From the NCBI GenBank assembly GCA_035771175.1, contig CM069612.1:28282150-28346149 (forward strand): a stretch of DNA of 64,000 nucleotides, read 5' to 3'. Position 1 is the first letter of the stretch; each line of letters opens with the position of its first letter. Positions 1 through 10,140 of this stretch are shown piece by piece. The DNA is from Paratinospora sagittata (taxonomy: Eukaryota > Streptophyta > Magnoliopsida > Ranunculales > Menispermaceae). The position numbers were made by a program, and so were the translations under genes. Under the pieces are notes generated by a model, which searched no databases, had not been told where the DNA came from, and worked only from the letters and a program-made list of their open reading frames with translations.

Positions 1-336
1 TCCCAGTTTTCCACTTAAAAATCATCAGTTTAAATTGTGGCAACTCATGTTTGACAATGAAACTTTTAACTTCTTTATCAATTTTTTTTTTTGAAGTTCA
101 ATTTATGCTTGAATCAAATTTTCTTTTTATTTGGATTTGTTTGATTTGATGTTTGCAACTGTATAACGTGATTAAAAGATCAAAGTTAATTGTTTATTCA
201 GATCAAACCTGAAACTTAGACTTCTAAATTGATGTTTGACCTTCTTTAAAAATATTATATGATTTGGGAATCAGGAAGAAAGTTTTAGAAGATTAATATA
301 TGGCCATGAAACAGATTTGGGGGATCCATGATGTGG

Positions 337-479
337 GAACCATTCAATTTGGCTGTTCCACTGTAACCTGGAGGTCATGGTTTTGAATCCAAAAACAACC
401 TTTCCATATGGAGGTAAGGCTATATATACCGTTCCTTCCCAGACCTTGCAATGGTGGAAGCCTACACTGTTTTTTTTTA
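337..479 (+). repeat. Au-type SINE remnant
   Basis: The stretch has the usual order of a plant Au-like tRNA-derived SINE: a degenerate pol III B box (ggtcatggttttgaatcc), a middle segment with ggtaaggct, then a cttcccagacc segment and a 'gcaatggtgg.agcc' end followed by a T run. The copy is diverged and I found no target-site duplication. Positions 1-336 and 480-657 hold no gene I can recognise; the latter is the 3' flank of the receptor kinase pseudogene. Confidence 0.55.
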
Positions 480-828
480 GTTAATGTTGGGGTATGACCT
501 ACTCCCCAACTGCAGATACCCCTTCCATCTAATAAGCCAAAAGTTGAGCCAAGCTATACAAGGCAATGTTTAACTAATACAATATACATCAAGCAATTTC
601 TTGAGTATGCTTCCACATTCCACATTAGCAATCTGATACCTCAGTTCAATTCTTCACTCAACGAGGCGTCAAGTTGGTAATACTAAGCTTATTGATTGAA
701 CCAAGTTGGGCACTTGATGACGATTGATCTGATTCAGTGACTAAGTTTGCAACATAAAATGCTGGCTCTTTGGGCTGAGGAAGAGGTACTAATTCACTTC
801 CCAACATGAAAATCACAGATGACATGGT

Positions 829-1202
829 TGTTATGCGGAATCGGAGTAAAGCATGAAAGAAAAAAATAGAACAACAAATTTAACGTGGTTCGGCAAATTG
901 CCTACGTCCACGGGAGGCAGCACTCTTTTATTAGATCACCCTTAGGTAGATCTTACAGATTAGATCTCTTAATAGATCTCTCAGAATAGAACTCACTGAA
1001 CATGATTTATGAATGAAGTAAGGCCCTATTTATAGGAGTATATAGGGGTATTTATGTAATTAATAAATATATATAATAATATATTTATCAACTTATTTCA
1101 AAATAAGAAGGCGACGGTTGGTGAGGTTGGTGGGTTGGTGGCCGCCCTCGTGGGCGGCCACCAACCATTCAATTTGTTTACCATAATGGGGTGGACCCCA
1201 CA
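829..1202 (-). repeat. Copia-1 3' LTR
   Basis: A 374-bp LTR, nearly identical to 6063-6435. Read on the minus strand it begins TGTGG and ends ACA. The U3 part contains a perfect 15-bp stem with a 4-nt loop (1133-1166). The R/U5 half (829 to about 1050) is shared with Copia-2, but the U3 half is not. Confidence 0.95.
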
Positions 1203-1222
1203 AATCTCCACCTCCACCTCAT
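1203..1222 (-). other. Copia-1 polypurine tract
   Basis: On the minus strand this is a purine-rich run (GAGGTGGAGGTGGAGATT) directly upstream of the 3' LTR, the usual plus-strand priming site. Copia-2 has the same run at 24586-24605. Confidence 0.8.
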
Positions 1223-1307
1223 GTGAAACAAAACACCTCCACACCGGCAATCTCTCTACAGATAGCAAGCTTCCTTCAAAAAACTGTTGCTGCCTCCAGT
1301 AGTACCC

Positions 1308-4300
1308 TTAGGCACTCCGAGCTCGTGAGATGTTGATCAAGTCCAAACAATGTTGGAACTTGATCCCTGTAACCACCTTTGTAAGCATATCTGCAGAGTT
1401 ATCTGCAGTCTTGATCTTTTGCAGAAGAATACTTCATTCTTCTACTATTTCTCGAACAAAATGAAAACGAACATCAATATGCTTCGTTCGACTGTGATGA
1501 ACTTGGTTCTTTGCCAAACAAATGGCACTCTGGCTGTCGCAGAAAACTTCAACATTCTTCTGCACAATTCCCAAGTCTTTAGTCAATCCATGAAACCAGA
1601 TTGCTTCCTTGAAAGCTTCCGTTACTGCCATGTACTCTGCCTCTGTAGTAGACAAAGCAACTGTTGACTGTAGTGTTGATCTCCAACTCACTGGTCCTCC
1701 TGCCATAGTGAAAACATAACCAGTAGTAGATCTGCGCTTGTCAAGATCTCCAGCATAGTCCGAATCCACATATCCGACTAGATGCTTACAACTTTTCGTA
1801 TCTCTTTCGAACTTTAAACCAATATCTACAGTACCATGAATATACCGTAGAATCCACTTCACTGCTTGCCAGTGGCCTTTACCGGGGTTGTGCATGTAAC
1901 GACTTACCATACTAACAGCATGTGAAATGTCAGGTCTGGTACACACCATAGCATACATCAAGGCACCAACTGCATTTGCATATGGAATGTTCTCCATTTG
2001 TTTCTTCTGATCTTCGGAATTTGGTGACATTGATGAACTTAGCTTGAAATGTGGTGCCAATGGTGTGCTCACAGGTTTTGTGTCATTGCCAATGCCAAAA
2101 GTTTGAAGAACTTTCTTCAAATACTGAGTCTGAGTCAAACAGATTGTGCTTTTGGCCCTGTCTCGAGTTATCTCCATCCCGAGAATTTTTCTGGCCTCTC
2201 CAAGATCCTTCATTTCAAACTCTGAGCTCAATTGAGCCTTTAGCTTGTTGATCTCCACCTTGCTTTTAGATGCGATTAACATATCATCTACATATAAAAG
2301 CAAATAGATAAATGTACCATCTTGAAGTTTGCAATAGTAGACACAATGATCAAACTGACTTCGGGTATATTTTTGCCCTTGGATGAAGCTGTCAAATCTC
2401 TTGTACCACTGTCTCGGTGACTGCTTCAGGCCATACAATGACTTGCTCAACTTGCAAGCCCAATGCTCTCTTCCTGGTACTTTGAATCCTTCTGGTTAAG
2501 ACATATATATCTCTTCTTCTAAATTACCATGCAGAAAAGCAGTTTTGACATCGAGTTGGGCTAACTCGAGATCAAATTGTGCAACCAAAGCCAATAGTAT
2601 TCAAATTGATGAATGCTTAACAACAGGTGAGAATACCTCATTGTAGTCAATTCCTTCCCTCTGAGCGTAGCCTTTTGCTACCAGTCTGGCTTTGTACCGG
2701 ATATCGTCTGTGCTGGGAGAGCCTTCCTTCTTAGCGAAAACCCATTTGCAGCCAATTGGTTTCTTTCCTTTCGGAAGTGGAACCAACTTCCAAGTCTGAT
2801 TCTGATGGAGTGATTTCATCACCTCATGCATTGCCATTTTCCACTTATCACTTTCCATACTCTGACTAGCATCTTTGTAATTGTATGGAATATCATCTCC
2901 GGTGACTGGTAATGCATATGCAACCATGTCAGTGTACCGAGCCGGTTTGCGGATTTCTCTTCTTGGTCGACTGGTGGCAATTGATTCTGGTTGTTGACTG
3001 ATGTCTGGTCCTGGAGCCTCCACCTCAACTGAGATTTCCTCCTCGTCTTCTTCAGGATGGTTGGATATTTCTGCTGACTTGCTAGGAGTTACTGGAATAT
3101 CTAACTCCACCTGCTGAGGCAAATCTGGATCTCGGTTTTCTTTATCAGAAACTGCATGCTTTAACATCACAGATTCATCAAAAGTTACATCTCGACTTTT
3201 TACAATCGTCTTTGTCTCAGGGTTCCATAGTCGGAAAGCCTTAACTCCTTCGCTAAAGCCCATGAAAATCGCTTTCTTGGACCTAGGATCCAGTTTGGAT
3301 TCCTTTACATGGAAATATGCAGTGCATCCGAAAATGCGCAGAGAATTATAATCTGAAACGGGTTGTCCGGACCATACCTCCTTGGGAGTTTTGCCATCTA
3401 GTGTTGTTGCAGGAAGTCTATTGATGATGTGAGAGGCATATGACAAAGCTTCAGCCCAAAATGCCTTGCTCAGTCCAGAATGAGATAACATGCAGCGAAC
3501 TTTATCTACCAAAGTACGATTCAAGCGTTCAGCAACACCATTTTGTTGTGGCGTGCCTGGGACTGTAAAATGTCTGACAATCCCTTCATTCTCACAAAAT
3601 TTCTGAAATGGGTCTGACTTGTATTCTCCTCCATTATCAGATCTGAGCCTCTTAATCTTCCTTCCCGTTTGGGTTTCTACCATTTTCTTCCAGATAAGAA
3701 AGATATCTAGCACTTCATCTTTATGCTTCATGGTATAAACCCAAACATAGCGTGAGAAATCATCAATAAAAGTAACAAACCAACGTTTACCTCCCAATGA
3801 AGCATTTTGAGAGGGTCCCCAAACGTCGGTATGAACATAATCCAATGTTCCTTTGGTGCGGTGGATTGCAGTGCCAAACTTGACTCTCGTCTGCTTGCCT
3901 AAGATACAGTGCTCGCAGAAGTCAAGTTTCCCGGTTTTTGCACCTTTCAGAGAACCTTGCTTGATCAAGGTTTGAAGAGCTTTCTCTCCAACATGTCCGA
4001 GCCGCATGTGCCAAAGTCGGGAAGAGTCCGATGAAACATCATTAGAACTGGTGCAAGCTGAGACACTTCCGATTACAGTGTGTCCGTCAAGGAAATAGAG
4101 ATTTCCTTTCTGAGTACCCTTCATGGCCAAGAATGCTCCACGTACAACCTTCAGAACTCCACCTTCAATGGTTACCTTGTAACCGTTGGAATCAAGGACT
4201 CCTAGGGAGATCAGATTTTTCTTTAGATCTGGGACATATCTGACGTCCGTGAGCCGTCTTGTTCTACCGTCATGCATTTTTAGGCGTATAGTTCCAATAC

Positions 4301-5306
4301 CCTTTGTTTGACAGGTATTGTTGTTGCCCATTAGCACGACTCCTCCATCGAACTCATCCAGTTTTGAGAACCAATGTCGATTCGGACACATATGATAGGA
4401 ACAGCCGGAATCTAATATCCATCTATCAGACTGATTGTCTATAGATGAAACGGAGAAGGCAGAATCTTCTTCAGCCTTCTGTGCCACATTTGCAGTTGTC
4501 TTGTCCTTATTTGGACAATCTTTCTTCCAGTGCCCCTTTTGGTGACAATAGGCACATTCATCCTTTGCAAGACGTTGACGTGATGAAGGTCCTTGTGACT
4601 TTGAGCGAGATCGGCCTCGCCCACTGGATCTATCAGATCTGTTGTTAGCCCTGCCTCTAGATACTGTCAAGGCTGCTAGTGATGCTTCTTTGTGATCGCG
4701 TTGGTCCTTCCTTCGATACTCGTTGTTCACCAAAGCATTTGAAACATCACTGAACTTAACCTCATCTTTACCATATAGGAAAGTTGTTGTTAAATGTTCA
4801 TAACTTTCAGGCAAAGAGTTTAACAACAATAGTGCTTTATCCTCATCAAGAGGGTCAACATCAAGATTTAGTAGATCAGCAAGAATCTTGTTGAATTTAT
4901 CAAGATGCTCACTCATGGGAGTACCTTCCTTGTACTGAAAACGATAGAGCTTCTTCGTCAGGTAGAGGCGGTTCTCTACGCTTTTCGTCATGTATTTGTC
5001 CTCCAGTTTCTTCCAGAGACTTATTGCCATAGTCTCTTTCATGACAAAGTACTTCTGATCCTTCGCCAAACAGAGTCGGATTGTGCCACAAGCTTGACGA
5101 TTTACAAAATTCCAATCATCATCGGACATATCCTTGGGCTTGGCTTCCAAGGCAATATGTGATCCTTCCCTGAATAGTAGATCTTGAACTTCGCATTGCC
5201 ACATGCCAAAGTTGTTGGTGCCGTTGAATTTCTCCACCTCGAACTTTGCGTTGGTTATCGAAGTTCTTTGCCAAGGCCTGCTTGTGGTTGGGAGTTCTTC
5301 TGCCAT
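1308..5306 (-). pseudogene. Copia-1 gag-pol polyprotein, three nonsense mutations
   Basis: Starts at ATG 5306 (MAEELPTT), the same start as in Copia-2. Domain order: gag (UBN2-type); CCHC zinc knuckle (CAYCHQKGHWKKDC) near 4520-4560; aspartic protease (ILDSGCSYHM) near 4400; GAG-pre-integrase with LWHMRLGH near 4010; integrase core with D, D and the E of PQQNGVAE; reverse transcriptase with YVDDM near 2290; RNase H to TAA 1308-1310. Compared with Copia-2, the frame is stopped at about 2599 (CGA to TGA, in HSSIRI), near 2500 (CAA to TAA, in YMSQP) and at 1434 (GGA to TGA, after REIVEE). The first two are C-to-T changes on the coding strand. Restored length would be about 1332 residues, normal for a plant copia polyprotein. 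Confidence 0.92.
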
Positions 5307-5479
5307 TAAGACCGAAAATATGTATGACGCCGAAAAGCGCTGAAAAAATGATAAACAACTCCAACTAAGCTATATCAATAACTTAGGAGTTGAATCTGCA
5401 GAAACGGATTGTACGGATGCGTCCGGAACGGTCGAAAATTGTGGAAACGAGTCTGACTTTGCTGAAATCAGACAAAAAA

Positions 5480-5835
5480 TTAGCCGGATAAACAGTATCG
5501 GGTTGTATGAACAGTGACGGGCCGAAACAAATGGGCCTGATGAACAGTGGCGAACCGATCGGGCTGGGCCGAAATAAACAGTGGCTGACCGAATGGGCTG
5601 GGCTGAGATGAACAATGAAACTGTGTGGGCTGGGCCGCAGATGAACAGGGCGGATTATGTGGGCTGGACCGAGGATGAACAGTGCGACTGTTTGGGCTGG
5701 ACCGCGGATGAACAGTGAGGTTTGTGTGGGCTGGACCACAGATGAACAGTTTCGGATCTGGGTCGGGTTCGGATCGGATGAATAGTGTCGCGGATGAACA
5801 GTGCCGGTGATGAACAGTGTCGGACAAAACAATTG
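5480..5835 (-). repeat. Copia-1 leader, short imperfect repeats
   Basis: Between the primer binding site and gag lies a stretch made of imperfect 15-25 bp repeats. On the plus strand these read like gggctggaccg followed by gatgaacagtg, repeated more than ten times with variation. Copia-2 has a similar but differently arranged leader at 28840-29130. The repeats contain few stops, which leaves long uninterrupted frames (for example 5383-5940) with no recognisable protein domain. Confidence 0.8.
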
Positions 5836-6046
5836 TAAAATACAAAGATCAAACTTTGATCGGCTCCTGCGAACTCGTTTCTTGTCCGTTTTTCTCGCCG
5901 TTTGTTGCGTTGGACTTCTGGAAACAAGAGCTACCTCCACGGGTGATCAGAAAATAGTTCCGATCACTGTTGCAAAATTTTGAAAATTTCAACGCTATCT
6001 CGAAAAATTCGACAGAGGGTCTTTTTTTCTTCCAAAACCTAACCTT

Positions 6047-6059
6047 GGCTCTGATACCA
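6047..6059 (-). other. Copia-1 primer binding site
   Basis: On the minus strand it reads TGGTATCAGAGCC, complementary to the 3' end of initiator methionine tRNA, three bases inside the 5' LTR. It fixes the element's orientation. Confidence 0.9.
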
Positions 6060-6062
6060 ATT

Positions 6063-6435
6063 TGTTATGCGGAATCGGAGTAAAGCATGAAAGAAAAAAT
6101 AGAACAACAAATTTAACGTGGTTCGGCAAATTGCCTACGTCCACGGGAGGCAGCACTCTTTTATTAGATCACCCTTAGGTGGATCTTTCAGATTAGATCT
6201 CTTAATAGATCTCTCAGAATAGAACTCACTGAACATGATTTATGAATGAAGTAAGGCCCTATTTATAAGAGTATATAGGGGTATTTATGTAATTAATAAA
6301 TATATATAATAATATATTTATCAACTTATTTCAAAATAAGAAGGCGACGGTTGGTGAGGTTGGTGGGTTGGTGGCCGCCCTCGTGGGCGGCCACCAACCA
6401 TTCAATTTGTTTACCATAATGGGGTGGATCCCACA
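6063..6435 (-). repeat. Copia-1 5' LTR
   Basis: A 373-bp LTR paired with 829-1202. It contains the presumed promoter: minus-strand TATAAATA at 6260-6267. The U3 hairpin is at 6366-6399. It is followed by the right target-site copy ATGGT at 6436-6440. Confidence 0.95.
6260..6267 (-). promoter_or_regulatory. TATA box in Copia-1 5' LTR
   Basis: TATAAATA on the minus strand, in a context (CTTATAAATAGGGCC) shared with the corresponding place in Copia-2. Its position between U3 and R fits an LTR promoter. Confidence 0.6.
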
Positions 6436-8515
6436 ATGGTGGGTCTATCAGCTGGGTCTGCTCGAACACACAACAATCCGATGTGAATGCATCTCAACAT
6501 TTCACTTGAGCATGAGCTCTCTAGTATTGGAATATCCACCAACTTCAAACTTTTCCCTTCACACCATAATCTCCGTGCCTACAACAATGTTAATTAGAAC
6601 ATTTCATGTATAATAGATTAATTTTTATAGCAAACATACACGCACACACACGCCATTACAGCACACATAACAACTAAAAGGGTGAATAAAAACCTACTTA
6701 TGTCAGTAGGCTTTGTGAAGATCATGTAGATGGAGCCTATTGTTCCTTTTTCCACTTATGATCTCAAGTAATAAAACTCCAAAGCTAAAAACATCAGACT
6801 TGACTGAAAACAACCCTGCCATTGCATACTCTGGAGCCATATATCCACTGTTTGCATTATATACAACATTTGATTAAATTCATTATTTTTATAAGCTTTT
6901 GAAGAAAATATATAATTAAAAAGCTCAATATATAGTAATCTTGGCATAACGAATAAATATCATTGGCATTTGTACTTACTAGGTTCCAACAACTCTCTGT
7001 GTTAGCTTGACTCTCATCTCCTTCAAAGATTCTAGCCATTCCAAAGTCTGATATCTTTGGATTCATTTCATGATCTAATAAAACATTGCTTGCTTTTAAG
7101 TCCCTGTGGATGATTTTAAGTCGTGAGTCTTCGTGAAGATAAAGAAGGGCTCGAGCTATTCCGTTAATAATATTAATACGTTTCCTCCAATCCAGTTGAA
7201 CCTGCTTCCTTGGATCTAACTATCAAAAACAGTAGTAATAGTAAGCATCGATCATCATTTCCTTCACAAATTAATGAACAAATGTGATAAAAAACAAAAA
7301 AAAAAAAAAAAAAGCTAAATGAATTAGAGTTTACAAACCGAAAAGAAAAACATCAAGGTTTGTATTTGGCATAAATTCATAGATAAGGAGGTTTTCTTTT
7401 CCCTCTATGCAACATCCCAAGAGCCTTACTAGATTTTTATGCTGCAGTTTTGCTATAAGTATCACCTCATTCTTGAATTCAACCAAACCTTGACCTGAGC
7501 TTTTCGATAGTCTTTTGACTGCTACTTCCTTCCCATCATCCATTAGACCCTAATATTAACATTTTCATGCAATATTAGCTTTGAATTAGACATGTAAAAA
7601 TGACCAACTTGCTTGTTTATTAATACAGTATATATATAAGTAGCTAGACATACCTTGTAAACAGGACCAAAGCCACCTTCTCCAAGCTTATTCACAAAGG
7701 AAAAGTTATCTGTAGCTTTTCGTACTATGGTTAGATCCATTAATGGTAACACTTCATATTTTTCATTGTTGCTCACTTGTATGTTTGGGGAGGGGAAATT
7801 CCTCTCGGTTCTATCTGCTTATCCAATGGAAATTAAGTTATTATTGTAGTAATTGATTCTTTCATTTAACAATAATTGTTGAATATGCTCATTAGATTAT
7901 CACCTTCCCTTGATTTTTTTTCTCCACTTGTAATAGTAGTATGAACTAATACGAGCACCTATCAAGCCTAACAACCCTGCAATACTAGAGAAGATTGCAG
8001 TCTTCAATTTGTTCCCAGCATTTAAAGAAAAAACCCAAATTTTTATTCGCAATGCGATCGGGTTTGAGCACAGCAACCTAATTAAAGGCTTAAATTGTTT
8101 TAGTCAGGTTGACAAGTAACTGTTTATTGACTTAGTATATATTACTTTACTTGAAACCAGATACGATTGCTTAATCAAGTTAATCTTTTAATTTTGAGTC
8201 TTCTGAGTTTTAAAGCAATCATATATAATTTCTTAATTTTGTATTGAATTATATATGCATTTACATACATATCCAAAGGACATGAAAGTGTAGTCTCCAT
8301 TGTTATTTTACTTTTTCAACCGAGGTGTTGTAGAAGCCAGTTTTAGCAGCATTAGAAGATAAAGAAGAGAGAAGAATGTTTTGATTTGTATGGAAAATGT
8401 CACTTGTGTTGTGAACAGATTCTACATTTGAACAATTGAACTTGAGTAGCTCTGAGGAGCAGCAAATTATCAGAAGTAGGAAGCAAGGAAGGAAGAAAAG
8501 AAATTGAAAGATCAT

Positions 8516-10140
8516 GCTTTTATCTAATTTTCTGGAGAGATTAATTCTAAAACCTACATGAGAAGATGAGCTCTGTAGGCTAAAGCTGACAATTTAAATT
8601 GATTTTTTCATGTGAAACATACTATGTTCCATATATTCTTTCTTATCACATAACAACTGCAGATTAGTTTTTAGTTAAATGAGTTTAATTTAGTGTTGAT
8701 AAATTCAGAGATTCAAAGTCCATGCTTCATAAAACCTTAAAATAGTAAAGTTCAATGAAATGAGAAAAAAGGAATGAACAACATGATGTCATCCAATAGA
8801 TTTAAAGTGAAAAAAATTAAGTAAATCTTCAATTACTATATATATAATTGATGAATTTAGATATGACTGTTAACCTGTATAGATGATGGTCAAGGTTATT
8901 GCATAATGTCATCCCAAAATGCAGTTGGTGAAGGAGATGCAAGCAGAGAAGGTTGCTAGATGTTTGTCTTTTGTTAAAAGAGTGTTGTGTGCATCCAATC
9001 TTAATGCAAATCTATTGCACAAATCGTAGCAAAAGCACTTCGGGAGGTGTTTGGCAACACCTACTTTTAGCTAAATTGCGGTAAAAAAAAAAATTGTTTT
9101 TAAAAGAAGCTGTGAGAGACTAGTTTCTCCCAAAAACATTTTTCCTACCGGAGAAAACGCTTTTAGAAAAATTTTCCCAAACGAGCCCATAATAACATGA
9201 GAAGCTCTTTTTGATAGGGCATGAAGTATAAGATATTGCAAAAACTCAAGTGTAAAACTGAAGAAAGAGGAGAAGAGTTTTCTAGCTTTCATTTAAGGGT
9301 GCTGCAAAACTTGTCACATGCTACTACCGACCAAACCATAAGCTAGATTTGATACCAACTTAATTAATAAAATCTAGGCCAAGCCATGCTGTTAGGCTAT
9401 CTTAGATAGGAGAATTATGTCCTTCAATACCTTATAAATTAAGGTTGTTAATTAATCAATTCCAGTAATGAGCATTTTTGCAGTTGTTGGCTTTGATAGT
9501 CAATAACATATGTACTCTTTAGATCTTAAGAAAGCTCCATTTTAAAATTATGAAGCAAACTCATCCCAAGAGAAAAGAAGAATATTTTACTCAAAAACTT
9601 AGAAGCAAAGAAGTCATTCTAACTTACTTAGATACTTGGCAATCGAATCAAACTATAACTATTAAAAAGAATAGAGAGAGAGAGAGAGAGACACAGAAAT
9701 AGAATGAAAGAAAAGAGAGAATTTCCTCCAATATATTAATGGTATTCTCTAATTACTCATCAAATACAACAATACACTAATATAAATATATAATAAGTCC
9801 ACCAGCAGTAAATGGAGTTGGCAACCATTTAAAAATTGAGAGCAACCCGTGTTCCTCTACCTTTAAAATGTGGACTTGTGTTCTTGTCTCTTTCTCATGC
9901 AAGGCCCTAGTCCTCTGTGTCTCTTGTGTTCTTGTCACTTTCTCATGCAAGGCGCTAGTCCTCTGTATCTCTTGCTTAATTTCCTGGTCTCTACCATGTA
10001 AATTATTTGATTAAATCTAGTCATGGCCCATCCCGGCATGTTAGTTAATCTTCCCAAAACATCAACTTTTTGCGAAATTCATGCTTGGCCATAAATATAA
10101 CCTATATATCTCTCTGAAATCAATTCCTGAAAAAAAAAAT
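8516..10140. other. Intergenic, minor repeats only
   Basis: No gene seen. It contains a MITE-like stretch at about 9036-9205, with degenerate gtgtttgg-type ends that face each other and internal A/T runs. There is an (AG)n run at 9673-9690. A 48-bp direct tandem duplication (9875-9922 and 9923-9970, three differences by eye) carries ctcatgcaagg and ctagtcctctg. The part near 10140 is the 3' flank of the first DUF604 gene. Confidence 0.5.

Larger units (their letters stand above)
829..6435 (-). mobile_element. Copia-1, full-length Ty1/copia LTR retrotransposon
   Basis: A complete 5.6 kb element in minus orientation, flanked by a perfect 5-bp target-site duplication ATGGT (824-828 and 6436-6440). 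The parts in element order are: 5' LTR 6063-6435, primer binding site 6047-6059, repeat-rich leader, gag-pol 5306-1308, polypurine tract about 1203-1222, 3' LTR 829-1202. The LTRs differ by about four substitutions and one indel by eye, so insertion is fairly recent. Gag-pol carries three premature stops, so the copy is not autonomous. It sits in the last exon of the CRK gene. Copia-2 (24089-29719) is a member of the same family. Confidence 0.95.
658..8515 (-). pseudogene. Cysteine-rich receptor-like kinase (CRK/DUF26), broken
   Basis: CRKs are plasma-membrane kinases with two extracellular Gnk2/DUF26 domains. The ATG at 8515 opens a signal peptide and the first part of a DUF26 domain (to about 8303), but the rest of both DUF26 domains is absent. 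A membrane segment with a basic stop-transfer end lies near 7905-8030. Kinase exons follow: about 7654-7800 ([10 protein letters not shown] loop), 7339-7549 (VAVKRL lysine, hinge), 6980-7215 ([11 protein letters not shown]), about 6720-6847 ([13 protein letters not shown]) and the last exon from 6577 down. A 2-bp loss near 6990 breaks the frame just after DFG, where a TERVVGT-like stretch is expected. An in-frame TGA appears at the end of the APE exon near 6697. The last exon is split at DRPTM by Copia-1; its second half resumes at 828 and ends at TGA 658-660. The kinase catalytic residues are otherwise recognisable, so decay is recent or partial. It is almost surely not functional. Confidence 0.85.

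Noticed and set aside
5480..5835. CRISPR-like array
   Set aside because: Repeats are imperfect, spacing is irregular, and they lie in a retrotransposon leader of a plant genome.
5383..5940. 185-codon frame in the Copia-1 leader as a gene
   Set aside because: Its open state follows from repeats without stops; composition is low-complexity and not conserved in frame with Copia-2.
9071..9292. 73-codon open frame near 9.1 kb
   Set aside because: It overlaps a MITE-like A/T-rich stretch; hydrophobic by composition, with no family similarity.
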